From positions 1 to 6,278 of the forward strand of contig PABS01000103.1 of assembly GCA_002699325.1 (NCBI GenBank): a stretch of DNA of 6,278 nt, read 5' to 3'. The position numbers and the translations under genes were made by a program. The notes beneath the pieces were generated by a model. The model was not told where the DNA came from, searched no databases, and saw nothing but the letters and a program-made list of their open reading frames with translations. How positions within the stretch are numbered: the first letter of the stretch is position 1; every line of letters begins with the position of its first letter. The DNA comes from Ponticaulis sp. Lineage in GTDB: Bacteria; Pseudomonadota; Alphaproteobacteria; Caulobacterales; Hyphomonadaceae. Of the stretch, positions 1-5,291 are shown in pieces.

Positions 1-746
1 TGATCTGATTTCATGAAGTTAGAGCGCCCGCCACCCATAGCGATTTCAAATCCGTCGCCCGCTGCCCAGTCGATCATTTGCGCGGCGATGTCTTTACAAC
101 CAGCGTCAGCCTGTGCGCCGAGATGGCCATCGTTTTCCCAGTTGCGGGACGCCGAATGGGCATAGGTTGCCCCCGGTGTGGCGTGGGTGATGCGGGCCGT
201 TGAGACAATTCCGGTGGCCAGACCTTCATTCTCGGCAATGTCGAAAACGCTCTCGACTTCGTGTCCAAGCGATCCAGCGCAGTTGTTTGGGCGAGCATCC
301 TTGGTGAAGCCCAGCGTTGCAACATTGGTCTTCACGCCGGACATGATAGCCACAGCAGTTGAAGCACTGTCTGAGACCTGTCCGTCGTGAGCATAGGTCT
401 TTGAAAGCGCTGCATTTGGAAATGTTTCCATGGTGAGCTGATAGCTCTCGCCATCAAGGCCCTGCTTCTGGCCCGCATAAATCCGGCCGGCGGTGATCGT
501 CGAGATGCCCATACCGTCGCCGATGAAGATAATCACGTTCTTGGCTGACTTAGCTGATCGCATCTCGGCGCGCGCCGCGACGCGCTCGCGGGCCGTCATA
601 TAGTACGGGTCGGCGGCCTGTTTCGGCGTATGTACCGCCCGGCCATAGTCTGCGTTCTGCATCATTGCGGCAGGGCCGGTGGACGTAGCGCAGCCCGCCA
701 GAACGGTGCTGGCAAGCAGGCCGGAAAAGAAATGAGCGATTTTCAT
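1..746 (-). CDS. phoA: Alkaline phosphatase, PhoA family, lipoprotein; C-terminus cut off by the window edge
   Basis: Hydrolyses phosphate monoesters outside the cytoplasm to release inorganic phosphate. The first 248 residues are visible and run open to the window edge; the E. coli enzyme is about 470. The N-terminus is a lipoprotein signal: K2, hydrophobic residues 6-17 and lipobox LAGC with the lipidated Cys at 19. NVIIFIGDGMG (70-80) holds the metal ligand D77. VSDSASTA (124-131) holds the nucleophile S127, matching E. coli S102. ITHATPGATYAHSASR (186-201) gives H188, T190 and R201, which match E. coli D153, T155 and R166. His instead of Asp at that position is common in other alkaline phosphatases and alters the third metal site. 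The start is supported by CGGGA seven bases upstream. The remaining zinc ligands lie beyond the window. The family call is near certain from the motifs; phosphate-starvation control is only inferred. Confidence 0.95.
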   Translation of the reverse strand, partial: MKIAHFFSGLLASTVLAGCATSTGPAAMMQNADYGRAVHTPKQAADPYYMTARERVAARAEMRSAKSAKNVIIFIGDGMGISTITAGRIYAGQKQGLDGESYQLTMETFPNAALSKTYAHDGQVSDSASTAVAIMSGVKTNVATLGFTKDARPNNCAGSLGHEVESVFDIAENEGLATGIVSTARITHATPGATYAHSASRNWENDGHLGAQADAGCKDIAAQMIDWAAGDGFEIAMGGGRSNFMKSD

Positions 747-769
747 GGAATCATCCCGAGGCTGGTGTG

Positions 770-803
770 TGAGCTGTGGCTCATCAAGCATGTCATCATG
801 ACA
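770..803 (-). promoter_or_regulatory. Two small dyads in the leader of the alkaline phosphatase gene, one with a Pho-box-like half site
   Basis: TGAGC-tgtg-GCTCA occupies 770-783, and the perfect palindrome TGTCAT-C-ATGACA occupies 791-803. On the gene's strand the second dyad reads CTGTCATGATGACATG. CTGTCAT is exactly one half of a PhoB box (known consensus: two CTGTCAT repeats 11 bases apart), but the second direct half is poor (about 2 of 7 matches). It could be a degenerate Pho box, the operator of another dimeric regulator, or chance. No good -35/-10 pair was found in this 116-base gap. Confidence 0.3.
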
Positions 804-856
804 GTTTTGTAGTCGCCCTTTATCGGGCTTGGAAGTCTCCGAACGCCAAAGCCGAC

Positions 857-875
857 AGTGGATCAGCTTTCCACT
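857..875 (-). other. Hairpin enclosing the gluQRS stop codon
   Basis: AGTGGA (857-862) pairs with TCCACT (870-875) around a seven-base loop, so the TGA stop (863-865) lies in the loop. On the gene's strand the sequence after it is GTCGGC with no T run, so it is not a clear intrinsic terminator. It could slow RNA decay from the 3' end or act as a weak termination site before the phosphatase gene. Confidence 0.3.
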
Positions 876-1741
876 CGTCCTGCCAGAATGTCTTCAGGCC
901 TTGCGCCCGCTGCGCGAAGGTCACGGATGGATGTGGAATTACGCGTCTTGGCGAGCTTTTTTTCTGCGTTATCCAGCACAAGCGAATGGTGATGATAGAT
1001 AGGCGTATGCCATCCCATCAGGGTCTGTAAGAGAACGTGAATGTGGGTGGCATGATAAAGATCGGCCCCGCGCACCACATGCGTGATGCTCTGTAACGCG
1101 TCGTCATGGCAGACAGCGAGATGATAGCTTGTTGGCGCATCTTTGCGCGCCAGAACAACATCGCCGAGCCATTCGGGATGCGCCTGCGTAACTCCATTCT
1201 CAATCGCCTCGTCGGCGCCGTCCTCTTTGAACTCCAGCGCCTCAAAGCCGTGACCCAGATAGTCACGACAGGCGGCAAGCGAAAGACGCCAGGCGAACGG
1301 CTCACCGGCGGCAATCCGCTCTGCCTCCTCATCCGCCGACAGGATCGGTTCTGGCCTGAAGAAAGGCCGTTCACCGGCCGGGGAAACAGCGACATCGGCT
1401 GCATCAAGGCGTCGGGCGATCTCCTTACGCGTCAAGAAGCATCGATAGGTCAGGCCCAGATCTGTCAGTTTTTTTAGCGCTGCGGCATAGTCATCAAAAT
1501 GCTCTGACTGCCGGCGCGCAGGCTCTGGCCAATCAAAACCCAGCCAGTGCAGGTCCTCGTAAATCGCCTGCTCGAATTCGGGTCGACAGCGCGTCTGATC
1601 AATGTCTTCGATCCGGAAAAGGCAGGTGCCACCGGCCTCTTCTGCAGCGCCAAAGGCCTGGGCGGCAGCAAAGGCATGGCCCGCATGGAGATAGCCCGTT
1701 GGGCTGGGTGCAAAGCGTGTCCGATAGTCAGATGCGGACAT
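863..1741 (-). CDS. gluQ: Glutamyl-Q tRNA(Asp) synthetase (GluQRS, YadB family)
   Basis: Cytoplasmic tRNA-modifying enzyme. It activates glutamate with ATP and attaches it to the queuosine base at the wobble position of tRNA-Asp. It is a class I GluRS catalytic core without the anticodon-binding domain; 292 residues is normal for the family and far shorter than GluRS. FAPSPTGYLHAGHA (10-23) carries the HIGH-type motif as HAGH (19-22). LFRIEDID (41-48) and HVVRGADLYHATHIHVL (221-237) are typical core blocks, and KKLAKT (261-266) is the KMSKS-type loop. Only C101 of the family's Cys-rich zinc site is kept: position 103 is Leu, and no CR pair follows in 115-130, so zinc binding looks lost. GGAG lies about 12 bases before the ATG. 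The gene is divergent from the glycosylase gene (89-base gap) and 116 bases ahead of the phosphatase. Identification is firm. Confidence 0.95.
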   Translation of the reverse strand: MSASDYRTRFAPSPTGYLHAGHAFAAAQAFGAAEEAGGTCLFRIEDIDQTRCRPEFEQAIYEDLHWLGFDWPEPARRQSEHFDDYAAALKKLTDLGLTYRCFLTRKEIARRLDAADVAVSPAGERPFFRPEPILSADEEAERIAAGEPFAWRLSLAACRDYLGHGFEALEFKEDGADEAIENGVTQAHPEWLGDVVLARKDAPTSYHLAVCHDDALQSITHVVRGADLYHATHIHVLLQTLMGWHTPIYHHHSLVLDNAEKKLAKTRNSTSIRDLRAAGARPEDILAGRVES

Positions 1742-1830
1742 GTGGTCTATTGCACTCCGTCTGCAAACCAGGTTCAGGCCAATACGCGACCAAAGGTCTG
1801 ACGCCTTCGAAAGGAAGAGGCAAGTCTGCT

Positions 1831-2463
1831 ATGTCGGCTCTGTCAGCAACCCAGATGCACGCCGCCTGCGAAGCGTTATGTGCGAACGATGCAGATCTGG
1901 CAAAAGCCTATGGCGTGACCGGCCTGCCCATCTGGCGACATGCAGAGCCAGTCTATGCGACGCTCGCGCGGACCATCGTTTACCAGCAGATCTCGACGAA
2001 AGCCGCGGCCAGCATTTGGGCACGGCTCCTCGACTGGAGTGATGGCCGCCTGAACGCCTCCAACGTTCTATCCGCGAGTGAAGAAGAGCTTCGCGCTTGC
2101 GGTCTGTCTGGTCCCAAAATCCGCCATCTGACCTCCATCGCCGAGGCGGTTCAATCCGGCGCGCTTCCGCTGTCCGAGCTACACACCCATTCCGACGCTG
2201 AAGCCCGGCGAAGGCTGGTGGCGGTGCGCGGCATCGGCCCCTGGACGGCTGATATTTTCCTGATGGGCGCCCTCGGCCGGATGGATGCATTTCCGGAAGC
2301 CGATCTGGGTCTGATGGAAGCCCTGCGGATTCTGCAGGGGGCTGAGGTGAGGCTGTCTCCGCGCGACTTTCGCACCCATGCCGAACGCTGGCGTCCCTAT
2401 CGTGGCATGGCCGCTCATCTTCTCTGGGGATACCTCAATCACCTCAGAGACCGGCGCGCGTGA
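1831..2463 (+). CDS. DNA-3-methyladenine glycosylase, AlkA/Mag type (HhH-GPD superfamily)
   Basis: Base-excision repair enzyme that cuts alkylated purines such as 3-methyladenine from DNA, leaving an abasic site. The 210 residues cover only the HhH-GPD core. The N-terminal domain of E. coli AlkA (282 residues) is absent, as in Mag-like members. TIVYQQISTKAAASIW (48-63) is the usual early block and LSGPKIRHL (92-100) leads to the helix-hairpin-helix. LVAVRGIGPWTADIF (129-143) is the hairpin itself. DAFPEADLGL (152-161) contains the catalytic Asp D158, aligned with E. coli D238. ERWRPYRGMAAHLLW (185-199) is the typical tail. The frame is open upstream to 1699, but that would overlap gluQRS; ATG 1831 follows AAGGAAGAGG and matches where family similarity begins. 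No ada or alkB neighbour is seen and no adaptive-response control is evident. Exact substrate range cannot be read from sequence. Confidence 0.92.
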   Translation: MSALSATQMHAACEALCANDADLAKAYGVTGLPIWRHAEPVYATLARTIVYQQISTKAAASIWARLLDWSDGRLNASNVLSASEEELRACGLSGPKIRHLTSIAEAVQSGALPLSELHTHSDAEARRRLVAVRGIGPWTADIFLMGALGRMDAFPEADLGLMEALRILQGAEVRLSPRDFRTHAERWRPYRGMAAHLLWGYLNHLRDRRA

Positions 2464-2510
2464 CTGCCGTCTCCCGCTGCAAACTGAAAAAATTTCAAGA
2501 CTTTTATCAG

Positions 2511-2528
2511 TTGTCACATTGGTGTCGC
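2511..2528 (+). promoter_or_regulatory. Pho-box-like 11-base direct repeat ahead of the HNH gene
   Basis: TTGTCAC-attg-GTGTCGC is a direct repeat with exact 11-base spacing (TGTCAC at 2512, TGTCGC at 2523). That is the geometry of a PhoB box, and its first half equals the TTGTCAC half known from E. coli phoA. The second half is degenerate and the spacer is not AT-only. TTGTCA (2511-2516) could also serve as a -35, but no good -10 sits 16-18 bases downstream. A chance match is quite possible. Confidence 0.25.
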
Positions 2529-2556
2529 AGGGAATCACTTAAACATGAAACTGGAA

Positions 2557-2586
2557 ATGACATGGGAGTCAGGATACTTCTGTCAT
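2557..2586. promoter_or_regulatory. Spaced inverted repeat ATGACA/TGTCAT before the HNH start
   Basis: ATGACA (2557-2562) and TGTCAT (2581-2586) are perfect inverted six-base arms 18 bases apart, ending 23 bases before the start at 2610. The same hexamer forms the palindrome in the phosphatase leader at 791-803. Its role is unknown and short arms like these can occur by chance. Confidence 0.2.
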
Positions 2587-2599
2587 GACTGGTTGATTC

Positions 2600-2603
2600 G
2601 AGG
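2600..2603 (+). promoter_or_regulatory. Shine-Dalgarno GAGG that selects the HNH start at 2610
   Basis: GAGG directly abuts the first in-frame ATG (2604), which leaves no spacer. It stands six bases before the second ATG (2610), the normal distance. The shorter protein is therefore preferred. Confidence 0.6.
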
Positions 2604-2609
2604 ATGAGT

Positions 2610-3176
2610 ATGGCAGCTTCCATATCCACATCCCTTCCAAATGGATGGCCTGCGCTGGTGCTGAACGCGGACTACCGGCCTTTAAGCTATTATCCCCTTT
2701 CAATCTGGCCCTGGCAGGACGTCGTCAAAGCCGTTTTTCTGGAACGCGTCGACGTTGTGGCTGAGTATGATCATGTGGTCAGATCGCCCTCTTTCGAGAT
2801 GCGACTGCCAAGCGTGATCTGCCTTCGCGAATTCATTCGCCAGGACCGGTCGCCCGCCTTCACGCGGTTTAACGTGTTCCTCAGGGATGCATTCGAGTGC
2901 GTGTATTGCGGCTCGCCCTATGATCTGACTTTCGATCATCTCATTCCGCGGTCACGCGGCGGCAAAACGAGCTGGGACAATATCGTCACGGCCTGTAGTC
3001 CCTGCAATTTACGCAAGGGCGGACGGATGCCAGACGATATCGACATGCATCCAAACCGGAAGCCAGCCCAGCCCAGCAATCACCAGCTGCAGCAGATGGG
3101 ACGCCGGTTTCCGCCAAACCATCTGCACGAAACCTGGATGGACTATTTATACTGGGATGTTGAACTGGAAGCCTGA
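2610..3176 (+). CDS. HNH endonuclease family protein (widespread small bacterial family)
   Basis: Probable metal-dependent nuclease; its cellular role is not known. There are 188 residues from ATG 2610, or 190 from ATG 2604. The N-terminal part, ALVLNADYRPLSYYPLSIW (15-33), and a later LPSVICLREFI block (66-76) match a recurring family domain found in front of HNH motifs in many bacteria. The HNH unit follows: CVYC (C97, C100), TFDHLIPRSRGG with D109-H110 (107-118), WDNI with N124, then CSPCN (C129, C132) and K136. The four Cys should hold a structural zinc and H110/N124 form the catalytic beta-beta-alpha centre. No methylase, specificity subunit, immunity gene or phage terminase gene lies alongside, so restriction, toxin and packaging roles are not supported. 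The divergent unknown on the right is convergent to it, 43 bases away. The nuclease fold call is firm; its substrate is unknown. Confidence 0.88.
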   Translation: MAASISTSLPNGWPALVLNADYRPLSYYPLSIWPWQDVVKAVFLERVDVVAEYDHVVRSPSFEMRLPSVICLREFIRQDRSPAFTRFNVFLRDAFECVYCGSPYDLTFDHLIPRSRGGKTSWDNIVTACSPCNLRKGGRMPDDIDMHPNRKPAQPSNHQLQQMGRRFPPNHLHETWMDYLYWDVELEA

Positions 3177-3193
3177 TCGGCTTCTTTTTTTTT
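3168..3193 (+). terminator. Intrinsic terminator overlapping the HNH stop codon
   Basis: GAAGCC (3168-3173) pairs perfectly with GGCTTC (3179-3184), followed at once by nine T (3185-3193). The loop TGATC contains the TGA stop (3174-3176), and the last two codons (Glu-Ala) form the left arm. On the opposite strand the hairpin is preceded by A9 and has no T run after it, so it should act only on rightward transcripts. Confidence 0.88.
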
Positions 3194-3219
3194 GCGTTCT
3201 GACCGCTCACAGCCCGTAT

Positions 3220-4239
3220 TCAGATCCACGGATTATACTTATACGCCGGTCGCTTGGCTGGTTCTGGTTCGGCCTCATCTGGCTTTGAAAACCTCTCTTC
3301 AGCCGTCTCACGCTCTGGCTCTGGTTCAGACATTGACCGGAAGAAATCCGATGGCGTGACAACCATCGCGTCAATCACACCGCTGGCGCGCCAATGCGGC
3401 GAAACATGGATGACTGGTTTGACGTCCGTAACAGATACCGCGGCTTTCGGCTGAGGCGAGCTCAGCTCCTCGTCTGCTTCTGTCTCGGGCTCATAAGATA
3501 CCGTGTGATCGCCCAGAAATTCATCATCGTCCGGACCTTCAGAGTCAGACGGGGAGTAGCCCCCTTCAGATCCGTTATAGGTTTTCTGATAGTCAGCGGC
3601 CGTATCCTCAGGCGGGCTGGAGGCATGCTCCGGTACGTTCCATCCATCAGGCTCTGGCGGCGCAATGGCTGCCCTGGCGTTCACACGCTCGGCCAACTGC
3701 CTGACTTTGAACGCCATTTCAGAGTGGTCGGGATATGAGGTCTGCGGCCGGTTGGGAGCCACAACCATCTCCTCGTCTTCATCATCATCATCTTCATCAT
3801 CTTCGTCAAAATCGCGAAGGTTGCCCGGGTCGTCATCTGCAATGTCGTCATTGGCGCTTTGCGGCGTTTCATTGCCTTGGTCGAGCACAGAGACGAGCCG
3901 ATCAATCACCGCGACAGCACCGGTAATTTCACGACGGGCGTCCGAGACCAGCTGGTCCACTTTGACGGCATAGCTCGTGCCAGACTCATCGCGCGTGTTC
4001 GACAACAGCCCATCGCTGACAGTTTCCAGCACGCGGCCAGCGGCATCAAGGATCACAACACGGCTGGGCGATTGGCCGATCGTCACGCGGTAGCCTTCGG
4101 TGTCATATGTGCAGGTGTTATCGCCCCCGTCGCTCCAGGAGATCTTGGATGAACGGGTCATCTCGATCAGCTTGTCGATCAGTTTTTTCGTGGACGGATG
4201 CAGCACGGACGAACTCCCAACCATTGCCAGCAGGCGCAT
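3220..4239 (-). CDS. Uncharacterised acidic, largely disordered protein
   Basis: I do not recognise this protein. From ATG 4239 it has 339 residues. AGGTG lies six bases before this ATG; the frame could also begin at GTG 4248, but that codon is inside the ribosome site. Residues about 15-120 look folded: a helix (KKLIDKLIEMTRSSKISWSD), then beta-strand-like stretches (GYRVTIG, RVVILDAAGRVLETV), then a helix near 91-120 (VDQLVSDARREITGAVAVID). After it comes an Asp/Glu run at about 131-157, and then a long Pro/Glu/Ser/Asp-rich region with few hydrophobic residues. Two islands interrupt it: MAFKVRQLAERVNARA (175-190) and VKPVIHVSPHWRASGVIDAM (273-292, with the TPSDFF stretch after). The tail is AYKYNPWI. 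No signal peptide, membrane segment or known catalytic motif is visible. The layout suggests an adaptor or regulatory protein with short binding motifs; this is inference. It converges on the HNH gene and follows the peroxidase gene, with a terminator between. Confidence 0.82.
   Translation of the reverse strand: MRLLAMVGSSSVLHPSTKKLIDKLIEMTRSSKISWSDGGDNTCTYDTEGYRVTIGQSPSRVVILDAAGRVLETVSDGLLSNTRDESGTSYAVKVDQLVSDARREITGAVAVIDRLVSVLDQGNETPQSANDDIADDDPGNLRDFDEDDEDDDDEDEEMVVAPNRPQTSYPDHSEMAFKVRQLAERVNARAAIAPPEPDGWNVPEHASSPPEDTAADYQKTYNGSEGGYSPSDSEGPDDDEFLGDHTVSYEPETEADEELSSPQPKAAVSVTDVKPVIHVSPHWRASGVIDAMVVTPSDFFRSMSEPEPERETAEERFSKPDEAEPEPAKRPAYKYNPWI
3771..3808 (-). repeat. GAT/GAA-rich triplet run coding for the acidic tract
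   Basis: On the plus strand the stretch is TC-rich (cctcgtcttc, then four ATC triplets and similar TTC/ATC/GTC units). On the gene's strand it reads as imperfect GAT/GAA/GAC/GAG triplets encoding an Asp/Glu run. Such runs can gain or lose triplets by slippage without changing the frame, so the length of the acidic tract may vary between strains. Confidence 0.7.
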
Positions 4240-4245
4240 TTTAAG

Positions 4246-4250
4246 CACCT
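4246..4250 (-). promoter_or_regulatory. Shine-Dalgarno AGGTG that selects the start at 4239
   Basis: The plus strand reads CACCT, so the gene strand reads AGGTG, six bases before ATG 4239. The competing GTG at 4248-4246 is part of this site and has no ribosome site of its own. Confidence 0.55.
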
Positions 4251-4264
4251 AACCAATAATGCTG

Positions 4265-4292
4265 AAAGAGTCTCGCCCTCTTTGACGCGTCA
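4265..4292 (-). promoter_or_regulatory. Hairpin plus ten-base palindrome in the leader of the acidic protein gene
   Basis: AAAGAG (4265-4270) and CTCTTT (4278-4283) form a six-base stem with a seven-base loop. Overlapping it at 4283-4292 is the perfect palindrome TGACGCGTCA. GCTGAAAGAG at 4261-4270 can also pair with CTCTTT...CAGC if the palindrome core bulges out. This lies 25-55 bases before the start, so it could be an operator near the promoter or a structured 5' leader. No convincing -10/-35 pair was found: a TTGACA on the minus strand (4338-4333) has no matching -10. Confidence 0.3.
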
Positions 4293-4375
4293 GCCCTGGA
4301 CTGGCCGCACTGACTGCCGGGTGTTCAAATTCTGTCAAACATGTCCCCAGGGAAGACACGCACGGAATTCAGGTA

Positions 4376-4411
4376 TCAAAACTGAAAAGGCCGATCTCAC
4401 GACCGGCCCTT
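4376..4411 (-). terminator. Intrinsic terminator of the glutathione peroxidase gene
   Basis: On the minus strand AAGGGCCGGTC (4411-4401), loop GTGA, and GATCGGCCTTT make an 11-pair stem with two G-U pairs. It is followed by a broken T-rich tail (TTTTCAGTTTTG, to about 4376). It lies 36 bases after the peroxidase stop and ends well before the start of the acidic protein gene, so the two minus-strand genes are likely separate transcripts. Confidence 0.78.
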
Positions 4412-4446
4412 GGGATGAGTAGTGCACCTGCCAATCAGCAAATAGC

Positions 4447-5043
4447 CTAGCCAAGTTCTGCCTTTACCGCAGCGACAAGCTCGTCGCTCTGAGGCTCAAC
4501 GCGGCTGTTAAATGCCTTGACCGGCACGCCCTCGCGATTGAGCAGGATCTTATGGAAGTTCCACTTCGGAACCGCATCCTCGCCCAGATGCTTTTGAGCG
4601 TAATCATAGAACGGGTGCGCCTCAGTGCCGACGACATGCGTTTTTTCGGTCAGCGGGAAATTCACGCCATAGTTCAGCTTGCAGAAGTTTTTGACCTCGG
4701 CATTGTCGTCAAACTCCTGGTCCGCGAAATCTCCAGAAGGGACACCAACAACAACGAGCCCCTGATCCTGATATTCAGACCACAGCGCCTGCAGCCCTTC
4801 ATATTGAGGAGTGAAGCCGCATTTGGACGCCGTGTTGACGACCAGAACGACATTGCCAGCATAGGCGTCGAGCGACATAGGCTCGCCATCAATGCTGACA
4901 AACCGTGTAGCTGCTGTGTCCACCATCTCTGTGGCCTCTGCCGTCTTTGCTGGCTCGGCCATTGCGGCGGTGCCTGCCATTGTCAGGCCAGCCATACCCA
5001 TAGCCGCCATCACGGCTCCGTATCGGAAATTCTTGCGTGTCAT
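4447..5043 (-). CDS. Exported glutathione peroxidase family protein (Cys type)
   Basis: Reduces hydrogen peroxide or organic hydroperoxides with thiols, probably in the periplasm. It has 198 residues from ATG 5043, chosen because GAGGAG stands six bases upstream; the frame continues upstream without one. Residues 1-29 form a Sec signal peptide (K4, R7, hydrophobic stretch 9-25, AMA/EP cleavage after 29). The thioredoxin-fold core starts near 45. NTASKCGFTPQYEGLQALW (70-88) carries the peroxidatic C75, and KWNFHK (160-165) gives W161 and N162 of the catalytic tetrad. The usual PCNQF block is PSGDF (102-106), so the tetrad Gln is replaced by D105; a PS-x-DF form is known in many proteobacterial members. 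C121 in NFCKLNYG sits near where thioredoxin-dependent members place the resolving Cys, so thioredoxin-like reductants are as likely as glutathione. Most family members are cytoplasmic. The gene is divergent from the inositol monophosphatase. Confidence 0.93.
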   Translation of the reverse strand: MTRKNFRYGAVMAAMGMAGLTMAGTAAMAEPAKTAEATEMVDTAATRFVSIDGEPMSLDAYAGNVVLVVNTASKCGFTPQYEGLQALWSEYQDQGLVVVGVPSGDFADQEFDDNAEVKNFCKLNYGVNFPLTEKTHVVGTEAHPFYDYAQKHLGEDAVPKWNFHKILLNREGVPVKAFNSRVEPQSDELVAAVKAELG

Positions 5044-5049
5044 GAATGT

Positions 5050-5055
5050 CTCCTC
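5050..5055 (-). promoter_or_regulatory. Shine-Dalgarno GAGGAG of the peroxidase gene
   Basis: The plus strand reads CTCCTC. The gene strand has GAGGAG six bases before ATG 5043. This fixes the start and makes residue 1 the beginning of a proper signal peptide instead of the 33-residue longer Arg-rich extension. Confidence 0.75.
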
Positions 5056-5088
5056 ACCTCTTCGCGGTCCCTGCACTCTCCTGAATTC

Positions 5089-5130
5089 ATTATGAGGCAA
5101 GACACGCCTGGCGCGAATAGCTGTCGCGCC
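5089..5130 (-). promoter_or_regulatory. Candidate promoter with a seven-base dyad upstream of the peroxidase gene
   Basis: GGCGCGA (5110-5116) and TCGCGCC (5124-5130) are perfect inverted arms around a seven-base spacer. On the minus strand a CATAAT (5094-5089) lies 17 bases from TTCGCG (5117-5112), which overlaps the dyad. That gives a weak sigma-70-like promoter (4 of 6 and 3 of 6 matches) whose -35 region would be covered by whatever binds the dyad. The leader to the ATG would be about 40 bases. Regulation by oxidative stress would be a natural guess but nothing in the bases proves it. Confidence 0.35.
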
Positions 5131-5291
5131 GGATAACCTCAATGTGAAGCAATCGCGCAGCGAAGCAAGGGGTGTGTACGCCCCACCTGGCCGGCCCCAG
5201 CTGAATTATCTCACCCTCAAAGGATAGCCATGAGGCCACATATTGTTTAAGGGGCACATCCTGACAGAGCATAACCTCCGGATCTGATCAC

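Noticed and set aside
1750..1766. TTGCA-N7-TGCAA dyad between gluQRS and the glycosylase
   Set aside because: Five-base arms in an 89-base gap are expected by chance; no promoter elements line up with it.
1699..1830. 44-residue N-terminal extension of the glycosylase
   Set aside because: It would overlap the divergent gluQRS start, has unusual composition, and ATG 1831 has a good ribosome site.
2610..3176. HNH gene as part of a restriction, toxin or phage packaging module
   Set aside because: Neighbours are repair and unknown genes; no methylase, immunity, terminase or portal gene is present.
3665..3973. Plus-strand open frame with a long serine run opposite the acidic protein gene
   Set aside because: The serine run is simply the antisense of the GAT/GAA triplets; the minus-strand frame is longer, has a ribosome site and a plausible domain.
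4552..5136. 194-codon plus-strand frame opposite the peroxidase gene
   Set aside because: Peptide is Cys/His/Arg-rich with no family look, and the opposite strand encodes an unmistakable peroxidase.
5044..5142. 33-residue N-terminal extension of the peroxidase
   Set aside because: It would bury the signal peptide behind an Arg-rich stretch and would translate through the GAGGAG site.
5090..5272. 60-codon minus-strand frame in the divergent gap before the inositol phosphatase
   Set aside because: No ribosome site or family resemblance; it spans the dyad and probable promoter region.
5246..5274. TTAAGG-N17-CATAAC as promoter for the inositol phosphatase
   Set aside because: Only about 3 of 6 and 4 of 6 matches; too weak to call.
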